DNA from: a virus
Length of the DNA: 21,974 nucleotides
Strand: one strand, 5' to 3'
IMG/VR virus record: IMGVR_UViG_3300042934_000335
Coordinates: 1-21,974 of that record
This document shows, piece after piece, positions 1 through 7,866 of the stretch (positions are counted from its first letter, which is position 1; the number at the start of each line of letters is the position of its first letter). Under the pieces are notes generated by a model that was not told the DNA's origin, ran no database searches, and saw only the letters and a list, made by a program, of their open reading frames with translations. A program made the translations under genes and the position numbers.

Positions 1-177
1 ATGGACGCTAATGCCCTAGAGCTCGAGGTGGCGGATACTACCGGTCTCTGGCCGATGCATCTTTCGCTGATTTCAGACCTATCGCCGACGGTTACACCTG
101 GCGTGTTCGATATTCCAGCCGATTCGCGTCTTAGCGAAGAGTCAGCTGGTCTTTATACCTTGGAGGAGGATGCTTAA
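1..177 (+). CDS. Hypothetical phage protein, probably 5'-truncated
   Basis: An open frame runs from the first base to a TAA at 175-177 and gives 58 residues ending in LYTLEEDA. The first codon is ATG, but it lies exactly at the window edge, so it may be internal and the gene may begin upstream. The product is acidic, with no membrane segment or motif I recognise. Its stop overlaps the start of the next gene by one base (TAATG), which suggests translational coupling within the structural operon. Position ahead of virion genes suggests a head-tail or virion accessory protein; this rests on context only. Confidence 0.55.
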   Translation: MDANALELEVADTTGLWPMHLSLISDLSPTVTPGVFDIPADSRLSEESAGLYTLEEDA

Positions 178-635
178 TGCCATTTAACAGAGCCGTAGCC
201 GTTGATGAGGGATTCAATTTGCCCGGCCCAGTGCTCGCTAGACTTCGAGAAGAGCTTCGAGTTCAGCGTACAACGACTGTCGTGATGGCGTCCTCAGCCA
301 TCTCGGCTGGAACACGTCATCTTGGAACAATGATCATCGGTTCGGAGTTTCAACTCATTTCGGTGACAATGTCCCATGCCAAGGCGCGACTACGTCTTTA
401 CGTAAGTGGAGACAAACGAGCCGCCGACCTCATGCGCACTCCCGGTACCGACCCTCAAGGGGCCCATGGGTTGATTCTAGACATCGTGTCGACCGATTCG
501 GCCTTGTTCCCACTCTCACCGCAGGTAATCGGAGCTACGCTCCCGGGCGAAGACCACATCTACTACGCACTAGACAATGTGGATACCGTACCGGCGATCA
601 TCACAGCCACAATTGTCTCACGACAACTGGACTAA
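177..635 (+). CDS. Hypothetical structural-region protein, 152 aa
   Basis: The ATG overlaps the upstream TAA by one base, and GGAGGA lies a few bases before it, which supports this start. The protein mixes beta-rich and loop segments and has no signal peptide, membrane helix or catalytic motif that I can see. It ends just before the Shine-Dalgarno sequence AAGGAG of the next gene. Its place between a small coupled gene and a probable virion protein suggests a minor structural or tail-completion role. I do not recognise the family, so function is inferred from location alone. Confidence 0.75.
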   Translation: MPFNRAVAVDEGFNLPGPVLARLREELRVQRTTTVVMASSAISAGTRHLGTMIIGSEFQLISVTMSHAKARLRLYVSGDKRAADLMRTPGTDPQGAHGLILDIVSTDSALFPLSPQVIGATLPGEDHIYYALDNVDTVPAIITATIVSRQLD

Positions 636-644
636 GGAGAAGCT

Positions 645-1595
645 ATGGCTTTCATCTCTGGGTCAGTCAATGACCTGAATCCGGGCGCGGTTCTTGCCGC
701 TGCTCTCCACACCAAGATGCTCGAGGTCGGTTTCACACTCGTCGACACGGTCATCATTGGCGCAAACACTCACAAGGTCTACGAGATGTTGGCTGCCGGT
801 AACCCTCTGGGGTACAAATGGTACTGCGACATCGGGTATCAGACCACGGGCGGCCCTGCCAACTTCGCGATCTCGGCATTCGAAGACTATTCAGTAGCGG
901 CTCACACGGGCATTCGAGGGCCGTTCTCGTCGCCTGGTTCCGCTGCACTAACCGAAAGCGTGTACCACACTCGGTTTGGTGCGGCCAACCACGCGCTCGA
1001 GACGAACTGGGCACCGCGAATTGCCTATGGCCTCGGGCTCGCTCTTACCACAGCGGCCTTTGGCTACTGGGCGTCCATCACGCCGTCGCGGGTGGCATTC
1101 TGCACGACGATCAACGTGACGGATGTGTACTACGCAGGTCTGTATACGCCGACTCCGGAGTACGCAGTAATGGCTGGAGCTAAGCTCTATCCACTTCTGG
1201 CGGGGACGTTCAACGGCGGGGTCGCCGCTAACCAGGATGGCACAGCGTACTACGGATCACAGGCCTTCGGACTGACCCGTTGCCCTCCCTACTACGATGC
1301 CGGTCTCAACAACACGGCCAAACTGCATGCGCAGTCAAGAGCCCTACCGATAGCCGCTGGCTGGCCGAATTTCCCCTCGGGCTCTACGGTCGGTCCTGGC
1401 GGGTACAAGGCTGCCCGTTTGCGTATTCGACCCCAGGATCCGAATGCTATGGGCGCTGCTTATGGCGATCTGATCGGTGTGTGGCTCGCGCCTACCACTG
1501 GTATCATTCGGGGTGACACAGCTAAAGTCGACGGCGTCACCTGCACCATGATGCAGGCCGCCAGTGGCTGGTCGATCATGATGGAAAACGTGTAA
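645..1595 (+). CDS. Probable virion structural protein, 316 aa
   Basis: A strong Shine-Dalgarno sequence (AAGGAG at 635-640) precedes the ATG. The 316-residue product is rich in Gly, Ala, Tyr and aromatic strand-like stretches and has no membrane helix. Around residues 145-190 a segment beginning ITPSRVAFCTTINVTDVYYAG is followed by YPLLAGTFNGG. This resembles a repeating pattern I associate with large virion proteins of Gram-positive phages, where a short beta-strand pair leads into YPLxxGG. The C-terminus (VDGVTCTMMQAASGWSIMM) also looks like the closing strands of such proteins. Its place upstream of the tape measure gene fits a tail or capsid-surface component. The family link is from memory and needs a profile search. 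Confidence 0.75.
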   Translation: MAFISGSVNDLNPGAVLAAALHTKMLEVGFTLVDTVIIGANTHKVYEMLAAGNPLGYKWYCDIGYQTTGGPANFAISAFEDYSVAAHTGIRGPFSSPGSAALTESVYHTRFGAANHALETNWAPRIAYGLGLALTTAAFGYWASITPSRVAFCTTINVTDVYYAGLYTPTPEYAVMAGAKLYPLLAGTFNGGVAANQDGTAYYGSQAFGLTRCPPYYDAGLNNTAKLHAQSRALPIAAGWPNFPSGSTVGPGGYKAARLRIRPQDPNAMGAAYGDLIGVWLAPTTGIIRGDTAKVDGVTCTMMQAASGWSIMMENV

Positions 1596-1597
1596 GT

Positions 1598-1840
1598 ATG
1601 GCTGATTACGGAGATCTGACTTCAGTAGAAGAGTCGCCTCCAACGCTGGAAGAGGTTACGGACTATGCCCCCGTAACTTTGATGGTTGCGTATGGCGACT
1701 TTACGTCTGTCCCGCAGGCGTCGGATGCGCCGTATCTCGGAACCATCACTTCATTCGCGCCAGTCGGCACAATCGACGCCAGCTATCACCCACCAACTGA
1801 AGGACAGCTGTGGCCTCGAGGAGATCTCGACGCCATCTAG
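1598..1840 (+). CDS. Small structural-region protein with internal duplication, 80 aa
   Basis: The ATG lies two bases after the preceding TAA, so translation is probably coupled. The 80-residue acidic protein holds two similar halves: YGDLTSV at residues 4-10 is echoed by YGDFTSV at 32-38, and DYAPV near 22-26 by SFAPV near 52-56. This suggests duplication of a roughly 28-residue unit. There is no membrane segment or Cys motif. A TAG stop is followed by AATAGGAG, the ribosome site of the next gene. Function is unknown; such short repeat proteins beside virion genes can be decoration or linker proteins, but nothing here proves that. Confidence 0.7.
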   Translation: MADYGDLTSVEESPPTLEEVTDYAPVTLMVAYGDFTSVPQASDAPYLGTITSFAPVGTIDASYHPPTEGQLWPRGDLDAI

Positions 1841-1859
1841 TTCAAAATAGGAGTCAGCT

Positions 1860-2240
1860 ATGCGTATCACGTTCAGCAGCAGCGGCGACTTCCGCAGAAC
1901 CAAAAAGTCACTCATGAAGATGTCCTCAGGGGAAATCTTCCGGGCACTTGACAAGTATGGTAAGCAGGGGGTTACTGCGCTAGCGAGCGCGACACCGGCC
2001 GACTCCGGATTGGCTGCGGCGTCTTGGGGCTATGAAGTACAACGCTCCAAGACGTCGTGGTCAATCCACTGGACCAACAATGACGTCGAGAATGGATTCC
2101 TTGTCGTGATCGGCCTACAGTATGGCCACGGCACAGGCACCGGCGGTTGGGTCCAGGGAAGAGACTTTATTAACCCGGCTATCCAGCCGGTATTCGATCG
2201 TATCGCAGACGACGTATGGAAGGCGGTGAAATCTGCATGA
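1860..2240 (+). CDS. HK97-gp10-like tail completion / neck protein, 126 aa
   Basis: The ATG follows AATAGGAG at good spacing. The 126-residue protein has the layout of the HK97 gp10 family: a basic helical N-terminus, then TPADSGLAAASW (about residues 44-55), then a beta region leading to YGHGTGTGGW and GRDFINPAI (about 86-111), and a C-terminal helix. In that family the T-P-x-D-x-G-x-L/A and G-T-x-x-x-x-x-x-x-R-x-F-I/L-x-P-A signatures are usual, and members act in the neck or tail completion. Its stop overlaps the tape measure start (ATGA). Finding it directly before the tape measure is notable because that position usually holds tail assembly chaperones. Confidence 0.7.
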   Translation: MRITFSSSGDFRRTKKSLMKMSSGEIFRALDKYGKQGVTALASATPADSGLAAASWGYEVQRSKTSWSIHWTNNDVENGFLVVIGLQYGHGTGTGGWVQGRDFINPAIQPVFDRIADDVWKAVKSA

Positions 2241-5200
2241 GCACAAGCATTGACGAGCGCGTCGTCTCCATGAAGTTCGATAACGCGCAGTTCTCCAAGG
2301 CCTCATCGGATACCATCAAGCAGCTTGGTGACCTCGAAAAGGGTCTTAAGCTCGACGGCGCCACGCGGGGTCTGCAGAGCATCGCCGATGCAGCCAGCAA
2401 GATCTCACTCGAGCGCCTGGCATTGGCCGCTGACACCATCCAAACCCGGTTCTCAGCAATGGGTACTGTGGTCACGGGCATCCTGCTCAGTCTCGGTGGT
2501 GCGGTAACCAACTTCGCCATCAACGCTGCGAAGAGCCTGGGTACGAACCTCATCGCCAGCGCCAAGGAAGGTTTCGGCGAGTACGAGACTCAGATCAACG
2601 CGGTCCAGACCATTCTGTCGAACACGGCCTCCAAGGGCACGACGATCGACCAGGTCAACGCAGCGCTTCTGACGCTCAACAAGTACGCTGACGACACGAT
2701 CTACAACTTCTCCGAGATGGCGAAGAACATCGGTACCTTCACGGCAGCCGGTGTCGACCTCGATACGTCGACCGCAGCCATCAAGGGTATCGCAAACCTC
2801 GCTGCCATGTCGGGTTCCAACTCGCAGCAGGCGTCGACCGCGATGTACCAGTTGTCACAGGCACTTTCCGCTGGAAAGGTCTCCCTGATGGACTGGAACT
2901 CGGTGGTCAACGCCGGCATGGGTGGTCAGGTCTTCCAGGACGCCCTCAAGGAGACCGCGCGCAACCACGGTATCGCCGTCGATGACATCATTGCGAAGAA
3001 CGGCTCGTTCCGTGACTCGCTCCAGGATGGATGGATCACCTCCGCGGTGCTTACCGACACCCTGGCCAAGTTCACTGGTGACCTCACCAAGGAACAGATC
3101 ATCAGCATGGGCTATACCGAGCAGCAAGCCGACGAAATTATCAAGCTGGGTACCAATGCCAGCGACGCTGCAACGAAGATCAAGACGTTCTCTCAGCTTA
3201 TGGGCTCGCTCAAGGAGTCGGTCAGTTCTGGGTGGGCACAGTCTTGGCAGATCATTCTCGGTGACTTCGAAGAGGCCAAGGTGCTCTTCACCGAGGTCAG
3301 CGACCGTGTAGGCGCCATCATCTCGGCATCGACCGACGCACGTAACGCTCAGCTGCAGATCTGGAAGGATCTCGGCGGTCGTACAGCGATGATCGATGCG
3401 ATTCGAAACGCGTTTGACGCTGTTATGCAGATCGTCACCCCGATCGGACAGGCATTCCGAGACGTCTTCCCGCCCTCGTGGGGTACCACGCTGGCTAAGA
3501 TCTCGTTCGCACTGCGGGACTTCACCGCTGGACTGAAGATCGGAGAGCAGGGGTCAAAGAACCTCTACAACACCTTCAAGTTCCTCTTCACCGGACTCAA
3601 GTTCTTCACGGATCTTGCCGGCGGGGCACTGCGGATATTCTTCGACAACATCAAGGTCGGTTTCCAGTTCATTCAGGGGATCGTCGGTCTCGCCACTCCG
3701 TTCATCACCTTTCTCGCCAACCTCATGGGCGGCGTTAAAGGCGTAGACCTGAGCATCTCGGGTATGGTGGATGGTTTCATCGCTATGCGTAAGGAGATCG
3801 TCGGACCTGTCCTCGAGGCACTTTCGCTCGCGGGCACGGCTCTCAACGAGCTTCTGAACGGCGATCCGTCAAAGTTCAGCGACATGTGGTCCAACGCGAT
3901 GAAGCCGCTGGTGAAACTCGGCGAAGATCTGAAGGAGAAGTACGCCAACGTCATCGACTTCCTCGAGACCAGGTTCAGTCCGGTAGGCGATCGTATCGCC
4001 AAGAACTGGAGTGGTGTTCTAGCGGTCGTTCAGGCAGTGATGGGCTTCTTCAAGAAGGTCGGTCAGGTTATCGGACAGCTGTTCTCGGAGCTCGGTGGTG
4101 GTTTCGCAGAGCTCTTCGAGGGCGCGGACTTCGACACGGTTCTCGCGGCTCTGAACACAGGTCTGCTTGTGGGTGTGGTCTTGGCTGTGCGCAACGCATT
4201 CAAGTCCATCACGAGCATCTTCGACGCAGCAGGAAGCATTGGGGACGGTATCTCCGGTGCGCTCGAGGGTCTCACTGGCGTGCTCAAGGGCATGGCGATG
4301 GACCTGAAGGCGGAGGCTCTCCTCAAGATCGCGGGCGCCATCGGCATTCTCGCGCTGAGCCTTCTCGTTCTGTCGATGATCGACCCCGGTCAGATGCAGC
4401 AGGCGGCAATCACTCTCGGAATCATCGCTGGTGCGATCCTCGGCATCCTCGTGGTGGTCGAGCGCATCATGTCGAAGAGTAACGAGATGAGCAGCTGGTC
4501 GGACACGCTCAAGGGCAGCTTCACCAGCATCGGCGACTCCATCAAGAACAACCTCAACGCGTCTGCGCTCATCAAGGCAGCTATCGCATTGGGTATCATG
4601 GCCGGTGCAATCATCCTCATGGCTGTGGCTATGGGTATGATCGGCTCGATGGCACCCGAGACCATCATCAAGGGGCTTATCGGCATTACGGTGGCGATGG
4701 GTCTTCTGGTCGGTGCGGCAAAGATCATGGAGAAGTTCGAGGGCGCCATCCTCAAGTCGGCGTTTGCAATGGTCGTAATGGCCGGCGCGATCACGGCTCT
4801 GGCTGGCGCAGTAGCCATATTCGGTAACATGCCGATCGATGTCCTGATCCAGGGTGGAATCGCTGTAGCAATCACGCTCGCCGCGCTAGTCGGGGCAGCT
4901 GTGTTGATCAGCAAGTTCGCTTCGCAGATGGTGATGTCGGCAGTCGGCCTGATGGCTATGGCTGCGGCGCTCAACATGCTCGTGCTTCCGCTCACCGCTC
5001 TGGGTCTGCTCCCGATGCCGTTCCTCATCCAAGGTATCGCGGCTATCGGCATTGTGTTGGCGATCCTCGTGATTGCTGCACAGGCCCTATCCGCGCTGGG
5101 ACCCAAGATGGCTATCGCTGCAGTCGGCCTGATGGCTATGGCTGCGGCTGTGGGTCAGCTGGTCATCCCGATCACCGCTCTGGGCTCGCTCGACATGGCT

Positions 5201-7036
5201 ACGCTCATCCAAGGGCTTATTGCTGTGGCTGCGGTTCTCGCAATCCTAGTCGTTGCTGCAAATGCGATGACCGGGGCAATCACCGGTGCCGGTGCCATGA
5301 TCGTTGTGGCCGGTGCTCTGCTTATTCTGTCCGGTGCAATTCTGATTCTGGGTTCGATGCCTCTGGGCAACCTTATCCAGGGTCTGGTTGGTATGGCCGC
5401 TGCGTTTGCGATCATTGGTTTGGCAGCACTCCTGCTGACGCCTGTGATGCCGCAGATGCTGATGCTCGCTGCCGCAATTGCTCTGGTGGGTGTGGGACTC
5501 GTGCTGATGTCTGGTGCGGTGCTCATATTCTCGTTGGCTATCATGATGCTTGGCCCGGCGCTCATGTCGGTATCGGGTGGACTGCTGGTCTTCGCGGATA
5601 CGGCTACGAAGGTGGTTGCTGCGGTTCCGGCGATGCTGGCTCTCGGTGTTGGCTTGATCGCCTTCGGTGCTGGTGCGCTGGTTGCTGGTGCGGGAATTCT
5701 GGTTCTTGGCATCGGACTCATCGCTCTGGGCGCTGGTTTGGCTCTTGTTGGCGCGGTTGGACTCATTGGTGCTGTGGCTCTGGCTGCGGTCATCAAGTCC
5801 ATGTCCAAGCTGACGGAGCACATCCCTGCGATGCTGATGCTCACCCCGACCTTCCTGGCTCTCGGTGCTTCGGTGCTGGTGCTAGGTGCGGGTCTGGCCG
5901 TGCTCGGTGCTGGTGCGCTCCTTACGGGGCTCGCCCTCATGATGCTCGTTCCGCTCGGCGGTCTGGTGACTGTGGCGTTCGCCATGATCATGAAGGCCAT
6001 CGATAAGGCAAATGCCAAGGCCGGAGAGACGCAAGAGCTCGGCACCACCATGGGTAAGCTGGGGACCAACATCCAGAAGGTTGGTACGAGTGGATCTGCC
6101 GCAGCCTCTGGGCTCAACGCTACATCCTCCTCGTTCACCGCTCTGAACACCACGGCCACGACCGCTGCCACGGGGGTTAAGACCCTCTCAACAGCTGTCA
6201 CGGCTATGGTACCGCCCGTTGTGATGTCTACGTCGGTCGTTTCGACGTCCTTCAAGACGATGTCCACGGCGGTTCTTCAGAGCACCAACCAGATGGTAAC
6301 CGGTTTCTCGGCCTACGTTCCGATCATGGCTGCTTCGTCCACTGCGATGGGGCGTGCTGCTGGTCAGAACTTGGTCCGTGAGGTTCAGAACCAGGTCGGT
6401 CCGGCCGGTAGCGCTGGCTATCAGATCGGTACAGCTGTTACGCAAGGAATGCGCAATGGTATTCAAAATGGGAGTTATCTGGTTTCGGCCGCTGCTCGCT
6501 CCGTAGCTCTGCAGGCGCTTGCGTCTTCTAAGGCTGCGCTTGGCGTGCATTCTCCCTCACGTGAATACTTCAAGGTGGGTGACTTCATGGACCAGGGTCT
6601 GGCTGACGGTCAGATCAGGAACGTGAAGACGGTTACCAACGCGTCGAAGTATGTCGCTGAGGCTTCCATCAAACAGATGAAGAAGTCCCTCTCGAACGTC
6701 GCGAATGCGATTACGGGAGACATGGAGGTTGCGCCGACCATCCGGCCGGTACTCGACCTCTCAGGAGTCAAGCAGGGAGCTAGCACTCTCGGCTCGATGT
6801 TCGGTGCGCCCAAGCTGCGCCTGGACAACAACTTCGCGCTCGCGCAGTCCGCGCAGGCAACAATCGAACCCGACGATGATGACGATGATGAGCCGATGGA
6901 ACTCCAGGAGCGCATCACTCAGGTGACATTCATCCAGAACAATACGTCCCCCAAGGCGCTCTCGGCGTCCGAGCTCAACCGCTCGACTCGCAACCAGATC
7001 GCCCGTGCTAAGGAGGAGTTGGCTAAGAAACCATGA
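2237..7036 (+). CDS. Tape measure protein, 1599 aa
   Basis: This is the longest gene and sets tail length. I start it at 2237 (MSTSIDERVVSMKFDNAQF) rather than the in-frame ATG at 2216, because 2237 overlaps the upstream stop as ATGA and the SIDERVVSMKFDNAQF opening is typical of tape measures from Gram-positive phages. Residues about 112-355 look like the tape-measure N-terminal domain (ETQINAVQTILSNTA, QALSAGKVSLMDWNSVVNAGM). Residues about 694-1252 are highly hydrophobic and repetitive, with a 60-residue period. Near residue 1438 is the HSPSREYF motif common at tape measure C-termini. The end is acidic (six Asp near 1546-1551), then basic. At about 1.5 angstroms per residue the tail would be roughly 240 nm, an inference from length alone. 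The stop overlaps the next gene by four bases. Confidence 0.95.
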   Translation: MSTSIDERVVSMKFDNAQFSKASSDTIKQLGDLEKGLKLDGATRGLQSIADAASKISLERLALAADTIQTRFSAMGTVVTGILLSLGGAVTNFAINAAKSLGTNLIASAKEGFGEYETQINAVQTILSNTASKGTTIDQVNAALLTLNKYADDTIYNFSEMAKNIGTFTAAGVDLDTSTAAIKGIANLAAMSGSNSQQASTAMYQLSQALSAGKVSLMDWNSVVNAGMGGQVFQDALKETARNHGIAVDDIIAKNGSFRDSLQDGWITSAVLTDTLAKFTGDLTKEQIISMGYTEQQADEIIKLGTNASDAATKIKTFSQLMGSLKESVSSGWAQSWQIILGDFEEAKVLFTEVSDRVGAIISASTDARNAQLQIWKDLGGRTAMIDAIRNAFDAVMQIVTPIGQAFRDVFPPSWGTTLAKISFALRDFTAGLKIGEQGSKNLYNTFKFLFTGLKFFTDLAGGALRIFFDNIKVGFQFIQGIVGLATPFITFLANLMGGVKGVDLSISGMVDGFIAMRKEIVGPVLEALSLAGTALNELLNGDPSKFSDMWSNAMKPLVKLGEDLKEKYANVIDFLETRFSPVGDRIAKNWSGVLAVVQAVMGFFKKVGQVIGQLFSELGGGFAELFEGADFDTVLAALNTGLLVGVVLAVRNAFKSITSIFDAAGSIGDGISGALEGLTGVLKGMAMDLKAEALLKIAGAIGILALSLLVLSMIDPGQMQQAAITLGIIAGAILGILVVVERIMSKSNEMSSWSDTLKGSFTSIGDSIKNNLNASALIKAAIALGIMAGAIILMAVAMGMIGSMAPETIIKGLIGITVAMGLLVGAAKIMEKFEGAILKSAFAMVVMAGAITALAGAVAIFGNMPIDVLIQGGIAVAITLAALVGAAVLISKFASQMVMSAVGLMAMAAALNMLVLPLTALGLLPMPFLIQGIAAIGIVLAILVIAAQALSALGPKMAIAAVGLMAMAAAVGQLVIPITALGSLDMATLIQGLIAVAAVLAILVVAANAMTGAITGAGAMIVVAGALLILSGAILILGSMPLGNLIQGLVGMAAAFAIIGLAALLLTPVMPQMLMLAAAIALVGVGLVLMSGAVLIFSLAIMMLGPALMSVSGGLLVFADTATKVVAAVPAMLALGVGLIAFGAGALVAGAGILVLGIGLIALGAGLALVGAVGLIGAVALAAVIKSMSKLTEHIPAMLMLTPTFLALGASVLVLGAGLAVLGAGALLTGLALMMLVPLGGLVTVAFAMIMKAIDKANAKAGETQELGTTMGKLGTNIQKVGTSGSAAASGLNATSSSFTALNTTATTAATGVKTLSTAVTAMVPPVVMSTSVVSTSFKTMSTAVLQSTNQMVTGFSAYVPIMAASSTAMGRAAGQNLVREVQNQVGPAGSAGYQIGTAVTQGMRNGIQNGSYLVSAAARSVALQALASSKAALGVHSPSREYFKVGDFMDQGLADGQIRNVKTVTNASKYVAEASIKQMKKSLSNVANAITGDMEVAPTIRPVLDLSGVKQGASTLGSMFGAPKLRLDNNFALAQSAQATIEPDDDDDDEPMELQERITQVTFIQNNTSPKALSASELNRSTRNQIARAKEELAKKP
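4561..5400 (+). repeat. Tandem 180-bp (60-codon) repeats inside the tape measure gene
   Basis: Motifs recur every 180 bp within the hydrophobic part of the tape measure gene. The block GCAGTCGGCCTGATGGCTAT occurs at 4940 and again at 5120, and the identity extends about nine bases further. CTCATCCAAGG-like sequence recurs at 5024 and 5204, with weaker copies 180 bp upstream of each. At protein level the unit reads roughly GSMxxxxLIQGLIAVAxxLAxLVxAA then a second hydrophobic helix VGLMAMAAA. The last clear unit is shortened to 56 codons (5204 to 5372). Copies are diverged except for the central pair, which suggests recent duplication or gene conversion there. Confidence 0.8.
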
Positions 7037-7866
7037 TCGAAAAGATTGAGATCCGTACGGTCTACGGAACGAAGCTGACCCTCACGATGTACCAGCCTAC
7101 CAATGGTCTCCTCATCAAGAAGGTGACGGGTCTCGACCCAACAAAGTCGAACATCGTCACAACCTCGTTCCCCCGGCTGGCTGGCACAAAACGTCAGTCC
7201 AGTCGGCGGGAGTCGAGGGACCTTGGAATTAAGCTGGGCTTCGCACCTAACTACAGCAGCCGAACAGTGGACTCGCTCCGCAATCAGCTGTATGGGTTCT
7301 TTATGACCGGGATGCAGGTGGAGGTTCGCTTCTACATGCGTAACGGTCTCGTGGTGAATGTCGATGGGGAGGTCGAGACGTTCGATTCCCCCCGCGATGT
7401 TCAAGAACCCGAAGCCACAATCGGCATTTACTGCTTCGACCCGGACTTCCGGTACATCGAATCGCAATACCTCATCGGCACTACCACGGTGGACACGACA
7501 ACTACGAACTTCATCGAGCCGCTGTACTCAGGCACGGTGGACACGGGGTTCAAGTTCCTCATGTCGCTGACTCGGGATCACAACAGTGGTCTTCAGCTTC
7601 GAGTTCGGGGTAACGATGGGATAGTACAGACGATGGACTTTGACGCGCCTCTCCTCAACGGAGACGTTCTTGAGATCAGCACGATCTCGGGGGCAAAGGG
7701 CGCATGGGTCAATCGAGGATCGAGTCGTTTCTCGGTTCTGTACGGCATCTCGCCGTATGCTTACTATCCCGTCCTCCTCCCGGGCCTAAATCGCATTCGA
7801 GTTGTCGCGGCGGGGAGCGCGCAGTCGTACATCATCGAGTACGCATCTAAGTACGGAGGGATCTGA
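7033..7866 (+). CDS. Distal tail (Dit-like) protein, 277 aa
   Basis: The ATG overlaps the tape measure stop (ATGA), and the gene ends with TGATG into the next start, so all three are probably translationally coupled. Position directly after the tape measure is where the distal tail protein is encoded in siphoviruses; it forms the ring joining tail tube to baseplate. The sequence fits: an N-terminal beta-rich segment (TVYGTKLTLTMYQP), then SSRRESRDLGIKLGFAP and MQVEVRFYMRNGLVVNVDGEVE around residues 95-117, followed by PEATIGIYCFDPDF near 126-139. Changes of this kind, from local strand pairs to a CxDP segment, are usual in this tail family. There are no catalytic motifs. Assignment rests on order plus pattern, not on an alignment. 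Confidence 0.8.
   Translation: MIEKIEIRTVYGTKLTLTMYQPTNGLLIKKVTGLDPTKSNIVTTSFPRLAGTKRQSSRRESRDLGIKLGFAPNYSSRTVDSLRNQLYGFFMTGMQVEVRFYMRNGLVVNVDGEVETFDSPRDVQEPEATIGIYCFDPDFRYIESQYLIGTTTVDTTTTNFIEPLYSGTVDTGFKFLMSLTRDHNSGLQLRVRGNDGIVQTMDFDAPLLNGDVLEISTISGAKGAWVNRGSSRFSVLYGISPYAYYPVLLPGLNRIRVVAAGSAQSYIIEYASKYGGI

Noticed and set aside
1841-1854. A 14-base repeat TTCAAAATAGGAGT at 1841 and 11053.
   Set aside because: Both are simply ribosome-site regions before genes; too short to infer a shared origin.
5155-6267. Long antisense frame (370 residues) opposite the tape measure gene.
   Set aside because: Low-complexity Ala/Pro/Thr-rich product that mirrors the repeated GC-rich coding strand; no ribosome site and no gene-like features.
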